Shown here in pieces: positions 45,080 to 52,772 of a DNA stretch of 64,000 nucleotides. Each line of letters begins with the position of its first letter. Within the stretch, counting starts at the first letter, position 1. Location: the NCBI GenBank assembly GCA_910588225.1, contig CAJUQT010000008.1, forward strand, positions 1 through 64,000, written 5' to 3'. A program made the translations under genes and the position numbers. The notes under the pieces were generated by a model. It worked only from the letters and a program-made list of their open reading frames with translations. It was not told the origin of the DNA and made no database searches. The stretch comes from an uncultured Acetatifactor sp. (GTDB lineage Bacteria > Bacillota > Clostridia > Lachnospirales > Lachnospiraceae).

Positions 45080-45110
45080 TTAAGGAAATGAACTTGCGTC
45101 CATTTCCTTA
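45080..45110 (-). promoter_or_regulatory. perfect 10-bp hairpin with a mini-ORF in the GH3 leader
   Basis: TAAGGAAATG and CATTTCCTTA pair perfectly around a 10-nt loop at 45081-45110. On the minus strand GGAGG (45115-45119) is followed by an ATG at 45103 and seven codons (MDASSFP) ending at 45080, so the mini-ORF coincides with the hairpin. Regulatory role is inference. Confidence 0.4.
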
Positions 45111-45205
45111 ACTTCCTCCGATTTATCCTCTGTATTTCATTTCTTTTGCACTATTCCTGTTCATCAGCATGTTAATTCTTCTGTGCTCTGCCGGAAGACA
45201 TTTTC

Positions 45206-45234
45206 ATTATATTAAACCCGCATGTATCTGTCAA
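45206..45234 (-). promoter_or_regulatory. consensus promoter of the GH3 gene
   Basis: Minus strand: TTGACA, 17-nt spacer, TATAAT, a perfect match to the housekeeping consensus. It lies about 250 nt upstream of the GH3 start. The rest of the 44959-45325 gap holds only the hairpin listed above. Confidence 0.85.
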
Positions 45235-45325
45235 CAGATTCCGACAAATTTCTAAATATTTCCAACACATAGCGCAACAGTTCAGACAAGGCACTGTACT
45301 GTTACCGCATAATGACTTTTCACTG

Positions 45326-46645
45326 TCACAGATTCGTCAGCACAAAAATGTCGTATATTGCCCTGATTGCAGTCTCAAAGTCCTCGTTCGCCACACCGAT
45401 AATGATATTCAGCTCGGAAGAGCCCTGATCAATCATTTTCACATTGATATTCGCATGGGCCAGCGCGGAGAAAATTCTTCCGGCAGTCCCTCTGGTGGAC
45501 TTCATGCCCCTTCCCACAACCGCAATCAGCGCAAGGTCCGATTCAATCTCAATGGAATCCGGCTTTGCCAGTCTGTAGAGGGCCGCCGCTACTTTTTGCT
45601 CCTTATGCACAAAGTCATCCTGATGCACGAATATAGTCATGGTGTCAATTCCTGAAGGAACATGCTCAAAAGAAATTCCATTTTCCTCAAAAGCCTGCAG
45701 AACCTTTCTGCCAAACCCGATTTCAGAATTCATCTTATCCTTCTCAATGTTAATGCAGCAAAACCCCTTCTTTCCGGCAATACCGGTTATGACATATTTC
45801 GACTTCTGACAGGTACTGCCAACAATCCAGGTACCGCTGTCCTGGGGTGCGTTGGTATTGCGGATATTGATGGGAATCCCCTTCTGCCGCACAGGAAAAA
45901 TTGCATCTTCATGGAATACTTCCGCTCCCATGTAGGAAAGCTCTCTCAGCTCTCTGTATGTAATCACGTCAATTCCCTTTGCATTGCTGATAATGTCAGG
46001 GTCTGCAATCAGGAATCCTGAGACATCCGTCCAATTCTCATACACATCCGCCTGTACTGCTTTCGCCACTATAGAGCCTGTCACATCGGAGCCGCCTCTG
46101 GTAAAGGTCTTCACAGAGCCATCCGGGCGGGAACCATAGAATCCAGGAATTACTGCATTGCCGCCCCCTGCCAGCCTTGCCGAAAGTACTTCATTGGTCT
46201 TATCAGCATCAAATCTTCCGTTTTCATCAAAAAGAATCACATCCGCCGCGTCAATAAATTCATAGTCCAGGTAGGCGGCCATAATAATGCCGTTCAGGTA
46301 TTCTCCTCTGGAGGCTGCATAATCCCTGCCCGCTTTTTCTCTAAAGTTCTTCTCAATGGTTTCGAATTCCTCATCCAGCTCTGCGGAAAGCTGCAATCCC
46401 ACGGTAATCTCAGAATATCTGGCCTTAATCGCGGATAATTCCTCTGAAAAGTCCCGGCCGGCTTCTGCCAGGTCATAGCAGGCGTACAACATATCCGTTA
46501 CTTTTGCATCTTCTTTAAAGCGCTTTCCCGGCGCTGAAGGTACCACATATTTTCTGTCCGCATCACTGCGGACGATATCCCCCGCCTTCTTAAACTGCTC
46601 CGCACTTGCCAGAGAACTTCCTCCGAATTTTACTACTTTAGACAT
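45326..46645 (-). CDS. lysC: aspartate kinase
   Basis: Aspartokinase phosphorylates aspartate, the first step to lysine, threonine and methionine. The 439-residue product starts MSKVVKFGGSSLASAEQF with the kinase motif KFGGSS, has FTRGGSDVTGSIVA and two C-terminal ACT-type regulatory repeats (KGFCCINIEKDKMNSEIGF; LALIAVVGRGMKSTRGTAGR). GAGGAG seven bases before the codon at 46645 sets the start. It lies after the ApgM-like gene and hom, so aspartate-to-threonine steps are grouped. ACT domains imply feedback by end products. Confidence 0.94.
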   Translation of the reverse strand: MSKVVKFGGSSLASAEQFKKAGDIVRSDADRKYVVPSAPGKRFKEDAKVTDMLYACYDLAEAGRDFSEELSAIKARYSEITVGLQLSAELDEEFETIEKNFREKAGRDYAASRGEYLNGIIMAAYLDYEFIDAADVILFDENGRFDADKTNEVLSARLAGGGNAVIPGFYGSRPDGSVKTFTRGGSDVTGSIVAKAVQADVYENWTDVSGFLIADPDIISNAKGIDVITYRELRELSYMGAEVFHEDAIFPVRQKGIPINIRNTNAPQDSGTWIVGSTCQKSKYVITGIAGKKGFCCINIEKDKMNSEIGFGRKVLQAFEENGISFEHVPSGIDTMTIFVHQDDFVHKEQKVAAALYRLAKPDSIEIESDLALIAVVGRGMKSTRGTAGRIFSALAHANINVKMIDQGSSELNIIIGVANEDFETAIRAIYDIFVLTNL

Positions 46646-46783
46646 ATTTCCACTCCTCATTACTTTTTGTAATTTGAACTATCCGCAACTGTTCAGATAT
46701 TCATTTGAATCTATTACACTCTTCCCGCCTTTGGGACTGCTTTGACAACAGTTCAGGAAGGTCCTTGCACTCTTACAAATCTT

Positions 46784-47986
46784 CTACACAGCCAGGAATT
46801 TATCAATCAGTCTGTATCCCTGCACCACAACCTTTCCCGTTTTCCCACATTCTTCCTCATTGTAGCTGCACTCATGCCTAAGAGGCCTGGTGCTGTCATA
46901 GAGCATGTAGGGAACGCTCTCCGAAGTATGAGTCCGTACCCTGACCGGCGTTGGATGGTCCGGCAATACCAGCAGTCGGAAGTCTTCTCCTGCGGCTTCC
47001 ATCATCGCCGCCAGCGGGCCGACTACTTTCTCGTCCAGGTATTCAATGGCCTGTACCTTTTTCTCCACACTTCCCTGATGCCCCATCTCGTCCGGCGCCT
47101 CTAAATGAATATAGGCAAAATCATACCCCTCCCGGGTCAGAGCGTTCACCGCTGCTTCCACTTTTCCGGTATAATTGGTATGCAGACCGCCGTTGGCGCC
47201 TTCCACATAAGCCACACCCATGCCGGCACCCACCCCAATTCCTTTCAGCAAATCCACCGCCGATACCATCATTCCCTTTTTCCCCGTTTTCTCCTGAAAA
47301 GAAGTCAGAGCCGGTTTCGTACCGGCTCCCCAGAACCAGCAGCAGTTGGCGGGATTCAAGCCTTTTTTCTTTCTCTCCAGATTAAGCGGGTGATTTGCCA
47401 GAATATGATAGCTTCTCTCCGTCATCTCACGGAGTACCTTGTCTTCCGGCAGATACTGCCCAATCTTCTCTCCCAGTATATCATGAGGCGGAGTCAGCTC
47501 CACCACTTTTCCACCATTCCAGATAAGGCAATGTCGATAACTGGTTCCCACATAGAACTGATATATCTCGTCTGCCAGCTGCTCCTCTATCTCCCGAAGC
47601 AGCACGGCACAGTCTTCCGTGCTTATCTCGGAAGCACTGTGATCTATCATCCTTTTTTCTTCAAAAGGGTCCTCTTCCTCGGAAAGCGTCACGATGTTAC
47701 AGCGAATGGCGATATCTGTCTCCTTCATGGGCACGCCAATACTCAGCGCTTCCAGCGGAGAGCGTCCGGAGTAATATTTTTCGGGATTGTACCCCAGCAC
47801 GGCAAGATTCGCAATATCAGAACCCGGCTTCATCCCCTCGGGAATCGTATGCACCATCCCCAGTTCACTGAGTCTGCTGAGTCTGTCCAGATTCGGCGTC
47901 TTTGCCCAGGCAAGAGGCGTCTTATTCTCCAGCGCGGCAATCGGTTCATCCGCCATACCATCGCCCAGCACCACAATATATTTCAT
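46784..47986 (-). CDS. ApgM-like phosphoglycerate mutase family protein, proposed homoserine kinase
   Basis: A 400-residue member of the metal-dependent alkaline-phosphatase superfamily, of the archaeal cofactor-independent phosphoglycerate mutase type. It begins MKYIVVLGDGMADEPIAALE and has the catalytic-serine segment PGSDIANLAVLGYNP (Ser56) and LEAPDEMGHQGSVEKKVQAI near the C-terminus, with LVLPDHPTPV. A subset of this family that is linked to threonine genes is annotated as a proposed homoserine kinase (TIGR02535). Position between hom and lysC, with no classical thrB in the window, favours that over glycolysis. GGGAGGAG sets the start at 47986. Confidence 0.85.
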   Translation of the reverse strand: MKYIVVLGDGMADEPIAALENKTPLAWAKTPNLDRLSRLSELGMVHTIPEGMKPGSDIANLAVLGYNPEKYYSGRSPLEALSIGVPMKETDIAIRCNIVTLSEEEDPFEEKRMIDHSASEISTEDCAVLLREIEEQLADEIYQFYVGTSYRHCLIWNGGKVVELTPPHDILGEKIGQYLPEDKVLREMTERSYHILANHPLNLERKKKGLNPANCCWFWGAGTKPALTSFQEKTGKKGMMVSAVDLLKGIGVGAGMGVAYVEGANGGLHTNYTGKVEAAVNALTREGYDFAYIHLEAPDEMGHQGSVEKKVQAIEYLDEKVVGPLAAMMEAAGEDFRLLVLPDHPTPVRVRTHTSESVPYMLYDSTRPLRHECSYNEEECGKTGKVVVQGYRLIDKFLAV

Positions 47987-48023
47987 TGATTTCTCCTCCC
48001 GCATTCCACCGAAACTACTCCTT

Positions 48024-48113
48024 CTATAATATATGCTGTCGGTTACTAAAGTCTTCCATGGAATGCTCTTCTTCCATGGAATGCTCTTCTTCCATGGAAT
48101 GCTCTTTTTCCAT
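48024..48113 (-). CDS. 29-residue repeat micro-ORF between hom and the ApgM-like gene
   Basis: On the minus strand an ATG at 48113 opens a 29-codon frame ending TAG. Its first 18 residues are three hexapeptides (MEKEHS, MEEEHS, MEEEHS), followed by MEDFSNRQHIL. The DNA is a tandem array of an 18-bp unit, each with the palindrome TTCCATGGAA. The array length is a multiple of three, so copy change would keep the frame. The upstream GGCGGG is only a weak ribosome binding site. It starts 26 nt after the hom stop. Coding is uncertain. Confidence 0.35.
   Translation of the reverse strand: MEKEHSMEEEHSMEEEHSMEDFSNRQHIL
48053..48106. repeat. three tandem copies of an 18-bp unit
   Basis: CTTCCATGGAATGCTCTT occurs three times in perfect tandem, plus a partial fourth copy. 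Each unit holds a perfect 10-bp palindrome. Copy number is likely to vary between strains. Confidence 0.9.
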
Positions 48114-48139
48114 TGTTACCCGCCCACCGGCGGAAAGCA

Positions 48140-49351
48140 TCACAAAAGGCGTATTCTGCTTAACACCGCGGTTCCAAGCTCCCCGCACTTCGCATTGAAA
48201 TCTTTTTCTTTCATCTCTGCAGTGAAAAAGCCCAGCTCTTCTCCCCCGGCCGGCAGCGTAACGATCTTTCCGCCTGCAAACATCTCCTCCACTGCCCCCC
48301 GGGCCTCCGCGTCAACTCTGAGGAAAAACCTTCGCTTCGTATCTGCCACGTCTGCCACTTTTGCCGCTTCTCTGTCCCAGATACAGATGACATTCTTGCC
48401 CTGATGCTTTGCGCAGTCTATCACGTCTGCAGCCACTGCACTTGCTGTGGGCAGCTTGCCTGCGCCGCGCCCGTAAAAAATCACATCGCCCAGCATATTA
48501 CCTGTGACCAGCACCGCATTAAACACATCGTTTACCGCCGCCAGAGGATACCCGGCAGAAAGCATAAAAGGAGCAACCATAGCCAGCACACTTCCGTCCT
48601 CCTGCATCTTTCCTATGGCCAGCTGCTTGATCACCATGCCTTCCAGACGCGCATATTCAAAGTCGGCTCCTGTAATGCCGGTAATTCCCTCGGTATAAAT
48701 CTCTCCCGCATCCACATTTCTGCCGGTAATCAGCGACGAAAGAATTGCCAGCTTGCGGCAGGCATCATAGCCTTCCACATCCGCCTCGGGATTGCGTTCC
48801 GCATATCCCAGCTCCTGTGCCTGCTTCAGAGCCTCTTCGTACTCTGTCCCTTCACTGCCCATCTTTGTCAGAATATAATTCGTAGTACCGTTTAGTATAG
48901 CTGTGACGGCCTCAATTTTCTCTGCCGTCAGCGCGGTATTCACCGAACGGATTATGGGAATGCCTCCTCCCACACTGGCTTCAAACATATAATTACAATG
49001 CCGGGCGACAGCAAGCTCCAGGAATTCGGCACCGTGCTTCGCAACCAGCTCCTTATTGGAAGTGCAGACATTTTTGCCTGCTTCCAGCAGCTGCCTGGTA
49101 AACTGATAAGCCGCACCGGTACCACCCATGACCTCACACACGATACTGACCTCCGGGTCATTTAATATGATGTCAAAGTCATGTATAATACAGTCTTCAT
49201 ACGGGTCTCCCGGGAAATCCCTCAGGTCAAGGATATACTTGACTCTGACCTCATCTCCGGCCTTTTTCCTCACTTCCTCATGGTTGCGTCCGATTACTTC
49301 CACCACGCCGCTTCCCACAACTCCGTATCCCAGCACTGCTATATTTATCAT
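48140..49351 (-). CDS. hom: homoserine dehydrogenase
   Basis: Homoserine dehydrogenase reduces aspartate semialdehyde to homoserine. The 403-residue product has the NAD(P)-binding motif GYGVVGSGVVEV at residues 8-19, the catalytic domain with AILNGTTNYILTKM and AEADVEGYDACRKLAILSS-type segment (here NPEADVEGYDACRKLA), and a short C-terminal ACT-like domain (RRFFLRVDAEARGAVEEMF onward) that implies threonine feedback. It is preceded by glyA and a structured spacer, and followed by the micro-ORF and the ApgM-like gene. Confidence 0.95.
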   Translation of the reverse strand: MINIAVLGYGVVGSGVVEVIGRNHEEVRKKAGDEVRVKYILDLRDFPGDPYEDCIIHDFDIILNDPEVSIVCEVMGGTGAAYQFTRQLLEAGKNVCTSNKELVAKHGAEFLELAVARHCNYMFEASVGGGIPIIRSVNTALTAEKIEAVTAILNGTTNYILTKMGSEGTEYEEALKQAQELGYAERNPEADVEGYDACRKLAILSSLITGRNVDAGEIYTEGITGITGADFEYARLEGMVIKQLAIGKMQEDGSVLAMVAPFMLSAGYPLAAVNDVFNAVLVTGNMLGDVIFYGRGAGKLPTASAVAADVIDCAKHQGKNVICIWDREAAKVADVADTKRRFFLRVDAEARGAVEEMFAGGKIVTLPAGGEELGFFTAEMKEKDFNAKCGELGTAVLSRIRLL

Positions 49352-49381
49352 CGTAATCTCCTCTTCTCACTGCGTTTTATC

Positions 49382-49450
49382 TGCCGCAATTCATCACATA
49401 TTTTATATTGACAGAGTATCCGGTTCATCTATGTGCGAAATATTGCGGCA
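49382..49450 (-). ncRNA. structured RNA element between glyA and hom
   Basis: Minus-strand RNA can form a two-part stem: TGCCGCAAT with ATTGCGGCA (9 bp, perfect) and, inside, CACATA with TATGTG (6 bp), separated by internal loops of 6 and 4 nt and closed by a loop of about 29 nt. No T-tract follows, so it is not a terminator. It could be a processing site or a cis-regulatory element for hom. It does not match a riboswitch class that I recognise. Confidence 0.45.
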
Positions 49451-49456
49451 CTTCTC

Positions 49457-50695
49457 TTATGACAAAGGATATTTGTCTGTCAGAGTCTGCACAATAGTCC
49501 TCGCCTGGGCAATTTTGTCTTCGCCTCCCTTAATCACAAGGGCAATTGCCTCCGCTATCCTGTCCATATCCTCTGTATTCATCCCTCTGGAAGTAGCAGC
49601 AGGCGTCCCCAGACGAATACCGCTGGTCACAAACGGAGACTGTGGATCATTCGGAATCGTATTCTTGTTGCAGGTAATATTTGCCCTGTCAAGCAGCTTT
49701 TCCACCGCCTTACCGGTGAGACCATAATTGGTCAGATCCACCAGCATGAGATGATTATCCGTGCCGCCGGACACGATTTTAATCCCTCTTTCCATAAGTC
49801 CTTTACAGAGTGCCTGTGCATTATCTATGATATTTTTCTGATAAACTCTGAAATCATCGCTCAATGCTTCCTTGAAGCAGACTGCCTTGGCAGCAATCAC
49901 ATGCATCAGCGGACCGCCCTGTGTACCCGGGAAAATCGCCTTGTTGAAGTTGTATTTTTCATTTACGGCTTTGCTGGACAATATCAACCCGCCTCTGGGC
50001 CCCCGAAGGGTCTTGTGCGTCGTCGTTGTGGTCACATGGGCATAAGGTATGGGACTGGGATGAAGTCCGGCTGCCACCAGTCCGGCTATATGCGCCATAT
50101 CTACCATGAGGAATGCGCCCACCTCGTCCGCAACCTCCCTGAACTTCTTAAAATCTATGGTACGTGCATAGGCGGAAGCACCTGCGATGATCATTTGAGG
50201 TCTGGCTTCCAGGGCTATTTCACGTAATTTATCATAATCGATAAAGCCTTCGTCATTTACTCCATAGGGAACAATTTTGAAATATTTTCCGGACATATTA
50301 ACCGGGCTTCCATGAGTGAGATGCCCGCCATGATCCAGATTCATGCCCATAATTGTGTCTCCCGGCTTACATACCGCAAACTGTACCGCCATATTAGCCT
50401 GTGCACCGGAATGAGGCTGTACATTGGCATATTCGCAGCCAAACAGTTCCTTTGCACGCTCTATGGCAAGCTTTTCCGCCACATCCACACACTCACATCC
50501 GCCATAGTAGCGTTTCCCGGGATACCCTTCTGCATATTTATTGGTCAAGGGGCTTCCCATAGCCGCCATCACGGCTTTGCTCACCCAGTTCTCAGATGCA
50601 ATCAGCTCAATATGGCTGTTCTGTCTTGCCTGCTCGTCCACAATGGCCTGTGCGATTTCAGGATCAACTTTTCTAATTTCATCCAACGAATACAT
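49457..50695 (-). CDS. glyA: serine hydroxymethyltransferase
   Basis: GlyA interconverts serine and glycine with tetrahydrofolate and supplies one-carbon units. The 412-residue product has the PLP-binding lysine Lys228 in TTTTTHKTLRGPRGG, the conserved NKYAEGYPGKRYYGGCE segment and DMAHIAGLVAAG. Length is standard. It has its own promoter, divergent from the lipid kinase gene, and is followed in the same direction by hom. Confidence 0.98.
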   Translation of the reverse strand: MYSLDEIRKVDPEIAQAIVDEQARQNSHIELIASENWVSKAVMAAMGSPLTNKYAEGYPGKRYYGGCECVDVAEKLAIERAKELFGCEYANVQPHSGAQANMAVQFAVCKPGDTIMGMNLDHGGHLTHGSPVNMSGKYFKIVPYGVNDEGFIDYDKLREIALEARPQMIIAGASAYARTIDFKKFREVADEVGAFLMVDMAHIAGLVAAGLHPSPIPYAHVTTTTTHKTLRGPRGGLILSSKAVNEKYNFNKAIFPGTQGGPLMHVIAAKAVCFKEALSDDFRVYQKNIIDNAQALCKGLMERGIKIVSGGTDNHLMLVDLTNYGLTGKAVEKLLDRANITCNKNTIPNDPQSPFVTSGIRLGTPAATSRGMNTEDMDRIAEAIALVIKGGEDKIAQARTIVQTLTDKYPLS

Positions 50696-50738
50696 TCCAA
50701 AATCCTCCTCCTCTTTTTTCAGCCTGACACACGGTTCG

Positions 50739-50766
50739 ATTATATCATAGAATCAAAAGATTGCAA
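50739..50766 (-). promoter_or_regulatory. glyA promoter
   Basis: Minus strand: -35 TTGCAA, 16-nt spacer, -10 TATAAT, about 45 nt upstream of glyA. Confidence 0.7.
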
Positions 50767-50797
50767 ATAAAAAAACAGACAAAATTTTCAAATCGGG

Positions 50798-50826
50798 TTT
50801 ACGGATTTATCCATTACTGTTAAAAT
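50798..50826 (+). promoter_or_regulatory. promoter of the lipid kinase gene
   Basis: Plus strand: -35 TTTACG, 17-nt spacer, -10 TAAAAT, about 57 nt upstream of the gene. It is divergent from the glyA promoter. Confidence 0.45.
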
Positions 50827-50882
50827 AAAAGTAATTTTAAGCTATTTGGAACGTTTTTACATTAGAAAGCAGAGGATATCCC

Positions 50883-51806
50883 ATGTATCATATTATTATC
50901 AATCCCGTCTCCCGTTCCGGCAAGGGACTTCAGATATGGGAGAAACAGGTAGAACCCATACTTCGTGAGAAAAAGGTCTCCTATCGCCATCATTTTTCCA
51001 GAAGTGCCGGAGATACCACCCGTATCTCCGGTGAGTTATCCTCTCAGACCACAGATGTTCTGTCCCTTATTATTTTAGGCGGTGACGGCACAGTAAATGA
51101 AGCCCTTCAGGGTCTGAACGATACCTCCCGGGTGGTTCTCGGTTATATTCCCACCGGTTCCAGCAACGACCTGGCCAGAGATTTGGAGATCCCCACCAAT
51201 CCATCAAAAGCCCTGGACCTGATTCTCCACTCAGGCAATCCGCTTCCCATGGACCTGGGCACCGTGTTCTATCCCGACGGTGAGACAAGGCGCTTTGCCG
51301 TCAGCTGCGGTATCGGTTTTGACGCCGCCGTCTGCGAGGAGGCACTTCATTCCGGTATCAAAAAGGTTATGAATAAACTTGGACTGGGAAAGCTGACTTA
51401 CCTGGGTATCGCTCTGAGACAGCTGCTCGCCGCCAGGGCCATTTCAGGGAAGCTTATCATGGGAGACGGTGCTCCCATAGATATCGGCAATATGCTCTTT
51501 ACCGCATGTATGCTTCATAAATATGAAGGAGGAGGCTTCATGTTCGCTCCTGATGCGAATGCAAACGACGGACTCCTGAATATGTGTGCGGTAGGTGATT
51601 TGTCAAAACTGTTGATCCTGTTTGCACTGCCCACGGCTTTCAAGGGAAAGCACTTTCGTTTCAAGGGGGTTAATCCCTATTGTGCAGACAGCCTTACCAT
51701 CGAGACCAGTCAGCCGCTGTGGGTGCACACAGACGGCGAGGTCACCCGCAGAAGCAATCATATCCGTGTCAACTGTGAGAAGGATGCAATCCGAATGATA
51801 CGCTGA
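50883..51806 (+). CDS. diacylglycerol kinase family lipid kinase
   Basis: A 307-residue YegS/DgkB-type kinase. The nucleotide loop GGDGT lies at residues 66-70 (LIILGGDGTVNEALQGL), preceded by the N-terminal NPVSRSGKG and followed by YIPTGSSNDLARDL; the C-terminal beta domain contains the expected ADANANDGLLN-type segment (here PDANANDGLLNMCAV). Such enzymes phosphorylate diacylglycerol or related lipids at the membrane to recycle phospholipid precursors. It is the first plus-strand gene of the window, upstream of a PAP2 gene of opposite activity. Confidence 0.93.
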   Translation: MYHIIINPVSRSGKGLQIWEKQVEPILREKKVSYRHHFSRSAGDTTRISGELSSQTTDVLSLIILGGDGTVNEALQGLNDTSRVVLGYIPTGSSNDLARDLEIPTNPSKALDLILHSGNPLPMDLGTVFYPDGETRRFAVSCGIGFDAAVCEEALHSGIKKVMNKLGLGKLTYLGIALRQLLAARAISGKLIMGDGAPIDIGNMLFTACMLHKYEGGGFMFAPDANANDGLLNMCAVGDLSKLLILFALPTAFKGKHFRFKGVNPYCADSLTIETSQPLWVHTDGEVTRRSNHIRVNCEKDAIRMIR

Positions 51807-51848
51807 TTTCTTTCGAAATGATATGCCTGCACTTCAATCATAATCCCG

Positions 51849-51862
51849 AATCCTTAAGGATT
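51849..51862. promoter_or_regulatory. 14-bp perfect palindrome upstream of the PAP2 promoter
   Basis: AATCCTTAAGGATT lies 43 nt downstream of the lipid kinase stop and about 33 nt before the PAP2 -35. It could be an operator or part of a weak terminator. Confidence 0.3.
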
Positions 51863-51894
51863 TCTAAATAATCTTTAAGAACTGAAGAAAAGCA

Positions 51895-51922
51895 TTGAAT
51901 TTTAATTAACAAGCTATATAAT
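51895..51922 (+). promoter_or_regulatory. PAP2 gene promoter
   Basis: Plus strand: -35 TTGAAT, 16-nt spacer, -10 TATAAT, about 80 nt upstream of the gene. A small hairpin (AAACTG/CGGTTT) follows in the leader. Confidence 0.6.
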
Positions 51923-52003
51923 AAAAACTGTTTCACGGTTTCTATTATTAAACATCCTAATAAAAACGGGTTTGGGAAAAAATTGAAAGGCTGGTTATAC
52001 GAA

Positions 52004-52684
52004 ATGAGAGTTATAAAAAGCTTATATGCAAAATATAAGCACGGAATTCCGCTGGCAGTTTACATGGTTATCTATCTGTCATGGTTTGCATGGCTGGAAA
52101 GCACCAATACAAAGAACTATCAGGTCATACATGTGATTATGGACGACTATATTCCTTTCTGGGAAATCTTTGTTGTCCCATATTTTTTATGGTTTGCCTA
52201 TGTGGCGGCAGTTGTGGTTTTCCTCTTTTTCAAAAACAGGCAGGAATATTACAAGTGCTGTATATTTCTATTCACAGGTATGACCGTCTTCCTGATTATT
52301 TCCACACTGTGGCCCAACGGTCATCATCTTCGGCCGGCAGTAATGCCCCGGGATAATGTCTTCACCCAGGCCATTTCCTTCCTGTGGAAAATGGATACTC
52401 CAACGAACCTGTGGCCCAGTATTCATGTGTATAATTCCCTGGGAGCACATTTTGCGATTATGCGCTGCACGTCACTGAAAGAAAAAAGAGGAATCAAATT
52501 TGCTTCCTGTATTCTATGTGTGTCCATTATTCTTTCCACAATGCTCATCAAACAGCATTCTGTATTTGATGTGGCCACGGCAATCGCACTGGGCAGTATT
52601 ATGTACACCTTTGTATACAGAAGAGAAGCCGCACTGGCTGCGAGAAAAATGCGGCGTAGAATGAAAAAGAGAATATCAATGTAA
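52004..52684 (+). CDS. PAP2-superfamily membrane phosphatase or phosphotransferase
   Basis: The 226-residue product has about five to six hydrophobic helices. PAP2-like motifs are diverged but visible: GHHLRP (for KxxxxxxRP), WPSIHVYNS (for PSGH) and KQHSVFDV (for SRxxxxxHxxxD). This set resembles the inositol/phosphatidyl transferase branch as much as lipid phosphatases. It sits after the diacylglycerol-kinase-like gene, so both may act on lipid phosphates. A TTG at 51983 could add seven residues; the ATG at 52004 fits relatives better, but neither has a good ribosome binding site. Confidence 0.78.
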   Translation: MRVIKSLYAKYKHGIPLAVYMVIYLSWFAWLESTNTKNYQVIHVIMDDYIPFWEIFVVPYFLWFAYVAAVVVFLFFKNRQEYYKCCIFLFTGMTVFLIISTLWPNGHHLRPAVMPRDNVFTQAISFLWKMDTPTNLWPSIHVYNSLGAHFAIMRCTSLKEKRGIKFASCILCVSIILSTMLIKQHSVFDVATAIALGSIMYTFVYRREAALAARKMRRRMKKRISM

Positions 52685-52707
52685 TGACATATTCTGTATC
52701 AAAGCAT

Positions 52708-52745
52708 AAAAAAGAACGTCCATCATTTTACAGGGCGTTCTTTTT
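52708..52745. terminator. bidirectional terminator between convergent genes
   Basis: A stem AAGAACGTCC with GGGCGTTCTT (one G-U pair) has T-runs on the 3' side of both strands. It serves the plus-strand PAP2 gene and the minus-strand glycosyltransferase gene. Confidence 0.88.
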
Positions 52746-52772
52746 CTTAACAATAAAAGCTTAAAGTAAATG

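Noticed and set aside
45081..45110. Terminator in the GH3 leader
   Set aside because: The hairpin is perfect but no T-tract follows on the minus strand.
50696..50740. Glycine or purine riboswitch before glyA or purC
   Set aside because: Both leaders are under 80 nt, too short for these aptamers, and no conserved core was seen.
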